Shown here piece after piece: positions 43,886 to 53,641 of a DNA stretch of 64,000 nucleotides. The DNA lies in contig CAVOUI010000014.1 in the NCBI GenBank assembly GCA_963699525.1, forward strand, positions 1 to 64,000, read 5' to 3'. Below the pieces are notes generated by a model. It made no database searches. It was not told the origin of the DNA and was given only the letters and a program-made list of their open reading frames with translations. Position 1 is the first letter of the stretch. The number at the start of each line of letters is the position of its first letter. This DNA is from SG8-41 sp963699525 (GTDB lineage: Bacteria > Pseudomonadota > Gammaproteobacteria > Burkholderiales > SG8-41). The position numbers and the translations under genes were made by a program.

Positions 43886-44632
43886 TTATAAACGCGTGCC
43901 GCCCGGCAGCGCGCGGAAGATCACTTCCATGATCGAGGTTTCCGTGACGCTCCCGTCGGCTTCCTTGCGGAACAGGATCAGCTGCTGGGGGCTCGTGGCG
44001 GGGCCGACCGGGGCGATCAGGCGACCGCCGGGCTTCAACTGCTCGAGCAGGGCGGATGACACGTCCGGTATCGCCATCCGCACCAGGATCGCGTCGTAGG
44101 GCGCCCCCGGGCGCCAGCCGTAGTAGCCGTCGGCGACGTTGACCTTGACCCTGCCGTAGCCCAGCCGCTCAAGGGTCTTCTTCGCCGCATCGGCGACCTT
44201 CGCGTGGAACTCGACGCTCGAGACCTCGGGCGTCATCTCCGCCAGGATCGCCGTGTGATAGCCGCCGCCGACCCCGACCTCCAGCACCTTCTGGCCGCGC
44301 TCGATTTTCAGGAGATCGGTCATGATCGCGACCAGCGACGGCTGCGAGATCGTGGCGTCGGGGCCGACCGGGAGCGGCCGGTCGAGATAGGCGTAGGGAC
44401 GGAGCGGGGGCGGCGCGAACTCGTGGCGCGGCACCTTGGCCATGGCCGCGATCACGCGCGGATCGATCGGCCCCGCACCGTTCTTCTGGCGCATGTGGTT
44501 CACGCCCTGCTCGATCGCATCGGCGAGCACGCGCCGCATCTCGGCATAGTCGGCGGCCTCGTCCGCGAGGGCGCCGGCCGCCGCGGCGAGCGCGAGGCAC
44601 GCGACGAGCGAACGCAATGGGCGGCTGCGCAT
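43886..44632 (-). CDS. Exported protein-L-isoaspartate O-methyltransferase
   Basis: 248 residues from the ATG at 44632, which opens a signal peptide (SLVACLALAAAAGALAD). PCMT motifs: RHEFAPPP, DATISQPSLVAIMTDLL, the SAM motif VLEVGVGGGYHTAIL, and LKPGGRLIAPVG. The enzyme methylates isoaspartyl residues to start repair; an exported form would act on periplasmic proteins. Converges with the preceding Bug gene with a two-base gap. The 214 bases upstream, to the next gene at 44847, contain no gene that I can see. Confidence 0.87.
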   Translation of the reverse strand: MRSRPLRSLVACLALAAAAGALADEAADYAEMRRVLADAIEQGVNHMRQKNGAGPIDPRVIAAMAKVPRHEFAPPPLRPYAYLDRPLPVGPDATISQPSLVAIMTDLLKIERGQKVLEVGVGGGYHTAILAEMTPEVSSVEFHAKVADAAKKTLERLGYGRVKVNVADGYYGWRPGAPYDAILVRMAIPDVSSALLEQLKPGGRLIAPVGPATSPQQLILFRKEADGSVTETSIMEVIFRALPGGTRL

Positions 44633-44846
44633 GTTGGCGCCTATTGTTGAGATAGGCTCCTCATGATGACAGTGTCGGGATACGGCGACAAGCGCGGCCG
44701 GCGCGCGGTCGCGATTATTCGGGACAAATGCGTCGCGCTGTTTCCGGATTCGAGACATATGTCCTCAAGTGCTCGATTTTGTCCGGCAATTTTTTCAGGC
44801 GTGATCTATCGTACCCGGCGCAGTTGGCGAGTCCCAGGAGGTTCCC

Positions 44847-46305
44847 ATGTTGGACATGCAGAACTGGATGATCTGGCCGGACAACACCGCGCTGTCGGTG
44901 TTGATCCTTGTGCTCATCGCGATGATCGGCCTTTATGCCGCGCGCATGCCCGCGCACGGCATCATCCGCGCCGCGGGCCATGCGGCTGCCGGCGCCCTGC
45001 GTCTCGGGGCGCGCTGGCTCGCCGCCGCGGCGGCGGAGATGAAGGAGCGCAACAAGGCCGTCCTGCTCTCGCAGGGCCGCCGCGAGGTGGGCCAGCGCAT
45101 CGAGCGCGAGTTCGAGCGCGTCGGCGTCCTGGTGACGCGCGACTTGCAGGGCTACCCGGTCCTGCAGCGCAAGCTCCTCGAGGCGATCACGCGGATCGAG
45201 GAAGACTACAAGAAATGCGGCGAGGTGCCGCCGCCCCCGCCCGACTGGGTCGAAGCCGTCGCCGCGGTCGCGCAGATCAAGAGCGGCGGCGGGGAAGTGG
45301 TGCAGAAGATCCTCGACGAGATCCGCCAGTCGGTCGAGCGCATCCACGACAAGTCCATCAGCGAATACCGCCGCGCCTTCGAGGAGCGGCACGACATTCT
45401 CGAGGGGTGCCTCCCGTTCTGGCGCTCGATCGAGAAGACGCTGAAACTGGTCGACAAGAAGATGTCGGACCTCGCGGACAACGCGGCGACCGTGGACGCG
45501 CAGATGAAGAAATACCGGCAAATCGCCTCCAAGACCGACGAGGCGCAGTCGATCCTGTCGAACTCCGCCTTCACGCAGTTCAACATCGCCGTGATCGTCC
45601 TCACGGTGGCGCTGGGCGGCGCGTTCATCAACTTCAAGCTGATCGCGCTGCCGATGTCGGAAATGGTCGGCGCCGGCGACTACCTCACCGCGTCGCTGCG
45701 CACCTCGGAAGTGGCCGCGCTCGTCATCATCCTCGTCGAGGCGTCGATGGGACTGTTCCTGATGGAGGCGCTGCGCATCACGCACCTCTTCCCGCGCATC
45801 GCCAACCTGAGCGACCGCGCGCGGCGCCGCATGGTCTGGATCTCGCTCGTGCTGCTGGTGACGCTCGCCGGCATCGAGGCGGCCCTGGCGCTGATGCGCG
45901 ACATGCTGATCGCCGACAAGCAGGCGCTGCTGCAGTCGCTCGCCACGGCGCCGGCGGCGGCGGCGACCGACGGCTGGGTGGGGCGCATCCCGACGGCCGG
46001 CCAGATGCTGCTCGGCTTCATCCTGCCGTTCGCGCTCGCCTTCGTGGCGGTCCCGCTCGAATCGTTCATCCACTCGGCGCGGAGCATCGGAGGGTCGCTG
46101 TTTGCCGACCTGGTCCAGATTCTGGGATTCGTGCTGCGCGTCCTCGCGAATCTCGCGCGGCACACGACCCGCCTGCTGCTGCACTTCTACGATCTCCTGG
46201 TGGTGCTGCCGCTGATGGTCGAGCACCTGGTGAAGTCATTTCGCGGCGGCGGCAACGGCGGTGAATCCGCGCGCGCTCGATTCCACCGGCGAATTCAAGT
46301 CCTGA
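44847..46305 (+). pseudogene. Multi-pass membrane protein of unknown function, one frameshift
   Basis: Starts MLDMQNWMIWPDNTALSVLILVLIAMIGLYAA, an N-terminal membrane helix. A long charged helical region (about 60-230, rich in Glu/Arg/Lys) follows, then four more helices (FNIAVIVLTVALGGAF, SEVAALVIILVEASMGLF, MVWISLVLLVTLAGIEAAL, AGQMLLGFILPFALAFV). Near 46240 a TTT where TT is expected shifts the frame; the corrected end AAAATAVNPRALDSTGEFKS stops at 46305. About 485 residues. The next gene (VWA lipoprotein) starts 12 bases later with a shared GAGAGGAGA ribosome site. No family recognised. Confidence 0.75.
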
Positions 46306-46317
46306 GAGGAGACGGCC

Positions 46318-46983
46318 ATGGTCAAGCGGACAATCTGGGCGTCGCTGATGGCCGGCGGGCTGCTTGCCGCCGCCGCGGGCTGCGTGGACCCGCGCAGCCA
46401 GTCCCACGCGGTGTACGTGCTCGTCGACACCTCCGGAACCTACGCGCGCGAGGCCGGGAAGGCGCAGGTCATCATCAATTACCTCCTGGGCACGCTCCAG
46501 CCGGGCGACTCGCTGGCGGTGGCGCGCGTGCAGAGCCGCAGCTTCAGCGAGAAGGACATCATCGCGAAGGCGATGTTCGACCAGCGCCCGACCCAGGCCA
46601 ACGCCCAGAAGCGCGCGTTCCGCGAGAAGACGGACGCCTTCCTGAAGTCGGTTCCGGGGAGCGCCTACACCGACATCACGGGTGGTCTGATCCAGGGCGC
46701 GGAATTCCTGAACGAGACGGGCGCGGGGAAGAAGACGATCCTCATTTTCTCCGACATGCAGGAGGAGCTCGACAAGGTGACGGTCCGCAATTTCCCCATC
46801 AGCCTGAAGAACATCCGGGTGATTGCGGTCAACGTGGCGAAACTCAGCTCGGACAACATCGATCCGCGGCGCTACCTCGGCCGACTCGACGCCTGGGAGA
46901 AGCGCGTCGAAGGCGCCGGCGCATCCGAGTGGAAAGTCATCAACGACCTCGAGCGGCTCGACGCGATCTTCGCCAAGAGCTAG
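46318..46983 (+). CDS. Von Willebrand A-like lipoprotein
   Basis: 221 residues. The leader MVKRTIWASLMAGGLLAAAAGC ends in a lipobox Cys, so it is lipid-anchored. The VWA-type domain has a MIDAS-like start VLVDTSGTY, YTDITGGLIQGAEFL and an ILIFSDMQEEL strand that would hold the Asp of the metal site. The full MIDAS (DxSxS) is only partly kept: DTSGT. It probably binds a partner via a metal. Cotranscribed with the membrane protein upstream. Confidence 0.8.
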   Translation: MVKRTIWASLMAGGLLAAAAGCVDPRSQSHAVYVLVDTSGTYAREAGKAQVIINYLLGTLQPGDSLAVARVQSRSFSEKDIIAKAMFDQRPTQANAQKRAFREKTDAFLKSVPGSAYTDITGGLIQGAEFLNETGAGKKTILIFSDMQEELDKVTVRNFPISLKNIRVIAVNVAKLSSDNIDPRRYLGRLDAWEKRVEGAGASEWKVINDLERLDAIFAKS

Positions 46984-47043
46984 CAGCGCAAGTCGTCAGG
47001 CGGCACGAATACCAGCCGCCAGTCACGCATCTACAATGAGCGG

Positions 47044-48030
47044 GTGCAGCCCGCTCCCTACTCCGAACTCACGCCGGACCGCGCGCTCAACGCGCTCGCC
47101 AGCATCGGGCTGCGGCCCGACGGCCGGCTGCTGTCGTTGAACAGCTACGAGAACCGGGTCTACCAGACGTGGATGGAGGAGGGCTCGCCGCTGGTGGCGA
47201 AGTTCTACCGCCCGGCGCGCTGGAGCGACGCGCAGATCCTGGAGGAGCACTCGTTTTCACGGGAGCTGGCGGACCGCGAGATCCCGGTCGTCGCGCCACT
47301 CGTCGTTGCCGGCGCCACGCTGCACGCGTTCGAGGGCTTCCGCTTCACGGTGTTTCCGCGCCGCGGGGGACGGGCGCCCGAGCTGGACGATGTGCAGACG
47401 CTCGAGTGGATCGGGCGCTTCCTCGGCCGCATCCACGCGGTCGGCGCGACCCGGGACTTCCGCGAGCGTCCCGCGCTCGATCTCGACAGCTACGGCGTCG
47501 AGCCGCGCGAGTGGCTGCTCGCGAGCGGCCTCGTCCCGGCGGAATTGGTCGAAGCGTGGACCCGCGCGACGGCGCTCGCGCTGGAGGGCGCGCGCCGCTG
47601 CTACGAGCGTGCTGGGAATGTGACGCGAATCCGCCTGCACGGGGACTGTCACGGCGGCAACGTGCTGTGGACCGAGGCGGGCCCGCATTTCGTGGACTTC
47701 GACGACTGCCGCACGGGGCCGGCGGTGCAGGACCTGTGGATGCTGCTCTCGGGCGACCGGGAGTCGATGGCGCGGCAGCTTGCAAACGTGCTTGCAGGTT
47801 ACGAGGATTTCAGCGAATTCGATCCACGCGAACTACACCTGGTCGAAGCGCTGCGCACCCTGCGCCTGATCCACTATTCCGCGTGGATCGCGCGGCGCTG
47901 GGACGATCCCGCGTTTCCCGCCGCGTTTCCCTGGTTCGGGACCCAGCGCTACTGGCAGGACCGCATTCTCGAGCTGCGCGAGCAGATCGCGGCGATGGAG
48001 GAAGAGCCCCTGCGCATCACTCGGGCTTGA
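47044..48030 (+). CDS. srkA: SrkA-type stress-response kinase (YihE family)
   Basis: 328 residues from a GTG start. The aminoglycoside-phosphotransferase fold is seen: SYENRVYQTWMEEG, VAKFYRP, the Brenner motif RLHGDCHGGNVLW with its catalytic Asp, and the metal motif VDFDDCRTGPAVQDLW. SrkA is a Ser/Thr kinase that limits death under envelope and oxidative stress in E. coli. The 3' end overlaps the convergent Bug gene by 14 bases. Confidence 0.88.
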   Translation: MQPAPYSELTPDRALNALASIGLRPDGRLLSLNSYENRVYQTWMEEGSPLVAKFYRPARWSDAQILEEHSFSRELADREIPVVAPLVVAGATLHAFEGFRFTVFPRRGGRAPELDDVQTLEWIGRFLGRIHAVGATRDFRERPALDLDSYGVEPREWLLASGLVPAELVEAWTRATALALEGARRCYERAGNVTRIRLHGDCHGGNVLWTEAGPHFVDFDDCRTGPAVQDLWMLLSGDRESMARQLANVLAGYEDFSEFDPRELHLVEALRTLRLIHYSAWIARRWDDPAFPAAFPWFGTQRYWQDRILELREQIAAMEEEPLRITRA

Positions 48031-49015
48031 GGCCGGCCCCTCGCGCGAGGTCGAGCGCGACCTTCAGCTGCTCGACGACGAACCGGTCGAGCTCCGCCGG
48101 CGTACCGGGCGCCGGCTCCATGCCGACCGCGTGCAGGCGCTGCTCGTTCTCGGGAAGCTTCAGCGCGGCCGCAACTTCGCGGTTGAGCCTGTTGATGACG
48201 GCGCGCGGCGTCTTCGCGGGCGCAAACAGCGCCCCCCACGAGTCGTAGCGGAAGCCCGGCAGCCCGGACTCGGCGATGGTCGGAATCTCCGGGTTCATCC
48301 GCGTGCGCTGCGCGGAGGTGACCGCAAGCGCGCGCAGCCTGCCGTCCCGGATCAGTCCGGCCGAGGAGCCGAACGGCGCCATGAAGTAGTGAACGCGGCC
48401 CGTCATGACCTCGGTCAACGCTTCCGGGATGCCCTTGAGCGGAACGTGCACGATGTCGATGCCGGCGCTCGCCTTGAACATCTCGCCGCCGAAGTGCGTG
48501 GCGCTGCCCGTCCCCGCCGAGGTGAAGTTGAGCTGACCGGGCTTCGCCTTGGCGAGCGCGATGAGGTCCTTGACGGTGCGCACCTCCAGCGTCACCGGAA
48601 CCACGAGATAGTAGGCGGCGTTGTAGGTCAGCGTGACCCCGGCGAAGTCCTTGACCGTGTCGTAGCCCAGGTTGGCGCGCACGGCGGGCGTGACCACGTG
48701 GGCTGCGGATATGGAGAGCAGCGTGTGGCCGTCGGGGTTGGCGGACGCGACGATCCGGGAACCGATCATGCTCCCGGCGCCGGGACGATTGTCCACGATG
48801 ACCTGCTGGCCGAGCGCATCGGTGAGCCGCGGAGTGATCAGGCGCGAGACGATATCGGGCTGCCCGCCGGGTGTGAACGGCACGACGATGCGCACGGGCC
48901 GGATCGGGTAGCTTTTGGCCGCATCGGTCTTCTGGGCGATCGCGCTCGCGGGTGCGCCGAGCACGATGCAGACTGCGGCGCAACTCGCCGCGCCGCGCGA
49001 AAATCGATTCAACAT
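48017..49015 (-). CDS. Bug/TctC-family substrate-binding protein
   Basis: 332 residues; signal peptide (ASCAAVCIVLGAPASAIAQ). A short linker KTDAAKS precedes YPIRPVRIVVPFTPGGQPD; then VIVDNRPGAGS, NPDGHTLL (DGYT altered), DIVHVPLKGI (HVPYKG altered) and PEIPTIAESGLPGFR. Faces the SrkA gene. An alpha/beta hydrolase gene is divergent upstream; the 99-base gap may hold a shared promoter. Confidence 0.9.
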   Translation of the reverse strand: MLNRFSRGAASCAAVCIVLGAPASAIAQKTDAAKSYPIRPVRIVVPFTPGGQPDIVSRLITPRLTDALGQQVIVDNRPGAGSMIGSRIVASANPDGHTLLSISAAHVVTPAVRANLGYDTVKDFAGVTLTYNAAYYLVVPVTLEVRTVKDLIALAKAKPGQLNFTSAGTGSATHFGGEMFKASAGIDIVHVPLKGIPEALTEVMTGRVHYFMAPFGSSAGLIRDGRLRALAVTSAQRTRMNPEIPTIAESGLPGFRYDSWGALFAPAKTPRAVINRLNREVAAALKLPENEQRLHAVGMEPAPGTPAELDRFVVEQLKVALDLARGAGLKPE

Positions 49016-49114
49016 GACGTTCCTCCTATTCCCTTCTCGTGTGGGGTGACGTGATTATAATCCCCGGTATTTCCCCGCTTTGGTTGCCAGCGATTCCGCA
49101 GGAGGCGAGACGAC

Positions 49115-49988
49115 GTGCCGTTCGCGACGATCAACCGCATCAAGATCAACTACCGGCTCCAGGGGTCGGGCCCGGCGCTGCTGATGTTCGCGCCTGGCGG
49201 CTTCGGCTCGGTCCTGTCGCGCTGGACCCGGGAGGGCGGCAAGCGCGAGTGGCAGGAGATGGACGCACTGACCACGCTGTCGCGCCATTTCACGACGATC
49301 GCCTACGACCGCCGCGAGGCCGGGGAGTCCGGCGGCCGCATCGAGCCGCTCACCTGGGACCTCTACGTCGAGGAGGCGAAGGGGCTGCTCGATCTCGCCG
49401 GAGAGGGGCGGGCGATCGTGCTCGGCAGCTGCATGGGCGCCGCGCTCGCTCTGGCCTTCGCGGTGCGCCACCCCGCGGCGTGCCGGGGGCTCTACCTGCA
49501 CTGGCCGGTCGGCGGCTACCGCTGGATGATGAAGGGCCACAACTTCTTCCGGCGCCACATCGAGTTCGTGCGTGCCAACGGGTTCGAGGCCGTGGTGAAG
49601 CGCGCCCCGGCAGGGCAGAAGCTTCTGGGACGATCCCGAGATCGGGCCGTGGGGACCGCCGACGATCGTGGATCCGGAGTTTGCCGCCCGGTTCGTGGAG
49701 CAGGAGCTCGGGCCTTACATCGGCATCTGCGAGCGGTCGCGGGAAGCCCTGTTCAATGACACCATGCCTTCGGGGGCAAGCGGCGAGGAGCTGATGGAGA
49801 TGCGGATCCCGGCTTTCATCCAGTCGGGGAACGATGCCTCGCACGCGCACTCGGCGGCGTGGGCGCTGAAGGAGTTGATGCCGCAGGCCGAGTTGTGGAA
49901 CGTGCTGCCCCCGCACCAGAACGGGCGCAACACGCTCGAGCAGATCCTTGCCTTCGCGAAGCGGCTCGAGAAGGACGCGCCCTCGTGA
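49115..49988 (+). pseudogene. Alpha/beta hydrolase, one frameshift
   Basis: GTG start at 49115 (MPFATINRIKINYRLQGSGP). Oxyanion loop FAPGGFGS, nucleophile elbow VLGSCMGAA with Cys in place of the usual Ser, so either a Cys-nucleophile enzyme (dienelactone hydrolase-like) or an altered active site. Near 49622 an added C (AAGCTTCTGG where AAGTTCTGG is expected) shifts the frame; the end reads FWDDPEIGPWG...FIQSGNDASHAHSAAW, with the His in HAHSA, to 49988. Joined, about 290 residues. The next gene overlaps the stop (GTGA), so the two are coupled. Confidence 0.8.
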
Positions 49989-50707
49989 CCGCCGGGAGAA
50001 GCGTCATCGCTCGCATGGACCGGGTGGTGAACGACTTCGTCGCGCGCTGCCGGTATTTCCACGAGCCGATCACACGGGGCCGGGCGCGGATGTTCGCGCT
50101 GCAGCACCGCCTCAACACGCGCCAGCGCAACTCGGTGCTGAAGCTCAAGGTCGCGACCAACTGCCCGGATTGGGACATCCGCATCCGCATCATCCAGGCG
50201 TGCAGCGAGGAGGTCATCGCCGACCACAAGCACGGCGGCGGGCAGCCGCACTGGAAGATCCTGGAGGATCTCGGCGTGCGCATCGGGCTCCAGCGCTCCG
50301 TCATCCAGCGGGCGCAGCCCTTGCCCTCGACGCAGCTCGCGTGGGCCGCGTGGGATGGGCTGATGGCGAGCCGGCACTGGCTCGAGGGCGTCGTTGCCAA
50401 TACCTGCGCCGAGCGCGTCAACATTCCCGGCTACGGCACGGGGCTGTTCAGGAAGGTGGGCTGGTTCGGGCTCGAACGCCGCCGCTGGGGAAAGCTCTAC
50501 GGGCTCGCCGGCGCGGACCTTGAATTCTTCGAACTGCACGAGCAGGCCGACATTGAGCACAGCGACGCAGGCTGGCACGCGGTGGAGCGCTTCGCGCGGA
50601 AGCTCCGGATGGAAGACGCGGTGGTCGCCGCGTGCGAGCGCAACCTGCGCGTCTGGGAGCACTACCTCGACGGCATTGCCGCGGCGGGGGACAAGCTTAG
50701 GGGTTGA
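49985..50707 (+). CDS. Haem-oxygenase-fold (TenA/PqqC-like) iron-containing redox enzyme
   Basis: 240 residues from a GTG overlapping the hydrolase stop. All-helical with HEPITRGRARMFALQHRLNTRQRN, EEVIADHKHGGGQPHWKILEDLG, ..., FFELHEQADIEHSDAGWHAVERF, a set of His/Glu pairs typical of the diiron or haem-oxygenase-like superfamily. Members oxidise or cleave small molecules, some using O2. Coupled with the hydrolase; substrate unknown. Ends nine bases before the convergent HD gene. Confidence 0.78.
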   Translation: MTAGRSVIARMDRVVNDFVARCRYFHEPITRGRARMFALQHRLNTRQRNSVLKLKVATNCPDWDIRIRIIQACSEEVIADHKHGGGQPHWKILEDLGVRIGLQRSVIQRAQPLPSTQLAWAAWDGLMASRHWLEGVVANTCAERVNIPGYGTGLFRKVGWFGLERRRWGKLYGLAGADLEFFELHEQADIEHSDAGWHAVERFARKLRMEDAVVAACERNLRVWEHYLDGIAAAGDKLRG

Positions 50708-50716
50708 GGGATGAGG

Positions 50717-51673
50717 CTACTTGTCGCGCGGGCGGTCGGGAACCGGGTGCGACATCGAGTGGGTGATGCGCCGCAGCCGCTCGAATTCTCCCCTCTCGAT
50801 CGTTTCATGCAGGAACCGCATGTTGCGCGCGATCTCCTCCTCATACAGGTTGCGGCCGTCGAGATGCGCCTCGGCGTAGCGCTCCACGCCCTGAAGCCTC
50901 TTGTCGAGCCGCGGCCGCGCGAGGTACTGGTAGAAGCCCGGCGTCTTGATGACCAGATCGGTGGCTGAGGCGTAACGCACGATCTCGAGTCCATCGGGCT
51001 GGGTCTCGCGCGCAATTCCGGCCCAGACGAACTCCCAGTAGAGGAAATCGCGGCACTTCTCGATGTACTGGCGGTCGGCCATCTGCGCGAGCAGGTCGGA
51101 AGTGCCGGCGATGCAGCCGAGCAAACGATCCTTCGCGTTGTCCAGCTCGAATTTCTCGAAGTCGAGCTCGTAGCCGGTGAAATGCGTCAGTTGAGCGGCG
51201 GTATTCGCCTCCGCCGCGAAGCCGATAGCGGGCAGGTACCTCAACAGGAATTCGGCGCTGCGGCTGACATGCACCTTGGTAAACACGGCGCCGTTCTCGA
51301 TATGGGCTTCCGAGTTGCGCCGGATATAGCCCGAGTCGTGAAACAGCGCGACCATCACGCCGAGCATTGCGTGGCGCGCTCCGAGCCGGTCCGGGACCGC
51401 GCAGACGCGGTCATGACCGTCGATCAGGCGCGCCGTGGCGAGGGACATGTCGAGACTGTGGCGCAGATCGTGGTAGAGCGTGTCGCAGGCGAGGTAGCCC
51501 GGGTAGCGGCCCTCGAACAGCGCCTTCATGTCGTCGAACGCGCGCCGCAGAGGCGTCAGGTCCTCGCCCGGGTAGCGCGCGGCGAATATCTCGAGCACCG
51601 CGTCGCGCACCCGCTCGACCGACTCGACGTTCACGCGGTTGGTCACGTCGTATTCATTGCGCCGCATGTTCAT
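50717..51673 (-). CDS. HD-domain metal-dependent phosphohydrolase-like protein
   Basis: 318 residues from ATG 51673; ATG 51667 is also possible. Metal-binding His and the HD pair: YHDLRHSLDMSLATARL, AMLGVMVALFHDSGYI, then HIENGAVFTKVH. The arrangement is like cyclic-nucleotide phosphodiesterase or other HD enzymes. Acts in the cytoplasm. No partner evident. A longer N-terminal extension is not supported by a ribosome site. Confidence 0.8.
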   Translation of the reverse strand: MNMRRNEYDVTNRVNVESVERVRDAVLEIFAARYPGEDLTPLRRAFDDMKALFEGRYPGYLACDTLYHDLRHSLDMSLATARLIDGHDRVCAVPDRLGARHAMLGVMVALFHDSGYIRRNSEAHIENGAVFTKVHVSRSAEFLLRYLPAIGFAAEANTAAQLTHFTGYELDFEKFELDNAKDRLLGCIAGTSDLLAQMADRQYIEKCRDFLYWEFVWAGIARETQPDGLEIVRYASATDLVIKTPGFYQYLARPRLDKRLQGVERYAEAHLDGRNLYEEEIARNMRFLHETIERGEFERLRRITHSMSHPVPDRPRDK

Positions 51674-51754
51674 GGTGCGAATTATCCCTGCCGCCGTAGA
51701 GTGAAGCAAATAAGATTCCACTTCGTCGTGACGAAATACACGCCGCGCTCTTGA

Positions 51755-51825
51755 CCTGCGTCATTCCCGCGCAGGCGGGTATCCGGAACGCTGCGATCGA
51801 GACGGGGTCCCCGCCTTCGCGAGGA
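51755..51825. repeat. Palindromic repeat, type C
   Basis: CGTCATTCCCGCGCAGGCGG then GTATCCGGAACG; a second half, GGGGTCCCCGCCTTCGCGAG, follows. The unit resembles that at 40738-40775. The rest of 51674-51844 has no gene visible. Confidence 0.6.
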
Positions 51826-51844
51826 CGACTTGAGACAAACTTCC

Positions 51845-52507
51845 TCAGCGAATTTCGATGAACTCGTCGACGAAAATGCGGTAGGTCTGCAGCTTGGGCT
51901 TTTCGGCGTCCTCGGGCTTCACGTAGCGGATCGAGCTCCTGCCCCGCAGCTCCCGCGGCAGGATCATGACCCGCGCGAACGCGGTCGGCGCGGATTGCGA
52001 CGCGATGGCGAGGACCGGGTCCGGGCCCGCCTCGAACCAGGCGCCGCCTGGCTCGATGTCGCGGGATTCTCCGTTCACCTCCACCCGGATGGCACCCGTC
52101 AGCAGGCAACGGATTCCCGGCCCGCGGTGCACGTGCGTGTACGCGATGCCGCCCGGCGGGAAGTCCACGCGGTCGCAGCGCATCAGGTAGCCGCCGGGGT
52201 CCGGCAGGTTAACGGAATGGGCGAGCGTCAACGTCGAGGCGACGCCCGCGCCCGCCGGGGCGGTCTGCGAATCTTCGCCGGCGCCGAGTTCCCAGCGCAG
52301 CAGCGTCGCGCCTGCGGCGCCCGCGGTCACCGTGACGGCTTCCGATCCGTGCCATGCGCTGTTCGCAGCGAGCCCGGCGGCCTGGGCGCCCGCGCGAAGG
52401 ACGGCATCTCCGTCGCGCACGTAGATGACGCGATTGCGGCCGGGCAGCCGCTCCTCCGCCTTCGGCCCGAGACGATCGGTGAACAGGCGGAGGTTGAGTT
52501 GCGTCAC
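51845..52507 (-). CDS. Cupin-fold protein of unknown function
   Basis: 220 residues from a GTG overlapping the stop of the upstream Bug gene by four bases (GTGA). The cupin core has RVDFPPGGIAYTHVHRGPGIRCLLTGAIRVEV with GGAWFEAGPDPVL; only one of the usual two barrel motifs is well formed. It is probably coupled with the Bug gene and may act on the same ligand. No exact family recognised. Confidence 0.75.
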   Translation of the reverse strand: MTQLNLRLFTDRLGPKAEERLPGRNRVIYVRDGDAVLRAGAQAAGLAANSAWHGSEAVTVTAGAAGATLLRWELGAGEDSQTAPAGAGVASTLTLAHSVNLPDPGGYLMRCDRVDFPPGGIAYTHVHRGPGIRCLLTGAIRVEVNGESRDIEPGGAWFEAGPDPVLAIASQSAPTAFARVMILPRELRGRSSIRYVKPEDAEKPKLQTYRIFVDEFIEIR

Positions 52508-53496
52508 TGTTTCGGGATCTTGGCCGTCTCGATGACCTTGCCCCACTTGGCGATCTCGGAGGCCACGAGCTTGCGGAAGCCCTCGGGCGTGTCGGGGCGC
52601 GGGTCCACGGCGAGCTCGTGGAAGCGCTGTTTCACGTCAGGCAGCGCCAGTGCTTCGACAATCGCCTGGTTGAGACGGTTGATGACCGCCTTCGGCGTGC
52701 CGGCCGGTGCTCCGAACCCGTTCCAGGACATCACCTCGTAGCCCGGCACGCCCGCCTCCTGCACGGTGGGAACGTCGGGCAGTCCCGAGAAGCGGGTGCG
52801 CGTGCTGACCGCGAGCGCCCGGAACTGCCCGGCTTTCACCATGCCGACGACCGGCGCGATGAACTCGAACGCCACCTGCACGCCGTTGCCGCGCAGGGCG
52901 GTCAGCAGGAGGCCGGTATTCGTATAGGGAACGTGCACCCAGTCGACGCCGGCCATGGACTTGAACAGCTCCGAGGAGAGGTGCTGCGTCGCGCCGATCT
53001 GGATGGTGCCGACGTTGAGCCTGCCGGGATTGGCCTTGGCGGTCGCGATGAGGTCCTTCACCGATTTGATCTGCGAGTCCGGATTCACCAGCAACACGAT
53101 GCTGAAGGTCGCGATGGACGAGATCGGCGCGAAATCCCTCAACGTGTCGTAGGGCAGGGACTTGAACAGCGCCATGCTGATCGCGTGCGCGTTGTTGAGG
53201 AGCAGCAGCGTGTAGCCGTCGGGGGCGGCCTTCGCCACGATCTCGCTCGCGACGATGCCGCCGGCGCCGGGCCGGTTGTCGACGACGATCTGCTGCCCGA
53301 GCGCAGTGCCGATCTTCTGCGCGACCACCCGCGCCGTGATGTCGCCCACGCCGCCGGGGCCGAACGGAACCAGCAGGCGGATGGGCCGCACCGGGTAGGC
53401 CTGAGCCGGGCCTTTCGAAGCGGTCTGAGCGTGGAGCGGCGCCGCGACGGCCGCGAAGGCGACGAGCGCAGCGAGTCGGGTCCGGGTTCGAAGCAT
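52504..53496 (-). CDS. Bug/TctC-family substrate-binding protein
   Basis: 330 residues; leader LAALVAFAAVAAPLHAQ, then a linker TASKGPAQ before YPVRPIRLLVPFGPGGVGD. Further motifs: IVVDNRPGAGG, APDGYTLLL, DWVHVPYTNTG in place of HVPYKG, and PDVPTVQEAGVPGYE. The change in the VPYKG loop suggests a different ligand. Followed by the coupled cupin gene. Confidence 0.9.
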   Translation of the reverse strand: MLRTRTRLAALVAFAAVAAPLHAQTASKGPAQAYPVRPIRLLVPFGPGGVGDITARVVAQKIGTALGQQIVVDNRPGAGGIVASEIVAKAAPDGYTLLLLNNAHAISMALFKSLPYDTLRDFAPISSIATFSIVLLVNPDSQIKSVKDLIATAKANPGRLNVGTIQIGATQHLSSELFKSMAGVDWVHVPYTNTGLLLTALRGNGVQVAFEFIAPVVGMVKAGQFRALAVSTRTRFSGLPDVPTVQEAGVPGYEVMSWNGFGAPAGTPKAVINRLNQAIVEALALPDVKQRFHELAVDPRPDTPEGFRKLVASEIAKWGKVIETAKIPKQ

Positions 53497-53641
53497 GAGG
53501 TCTCCTCGTATTTTTTGATGTCGCCACGACAGCGGGTCTCGCGCGAGTTAGCGTAATCCATGTGGGACGGTAATCGCTCCGGCCGCCACGCGCGGGCCCG
53601 GTACGGATATGATTGCTCTCGCAAACGGGGAGGGGATATCC

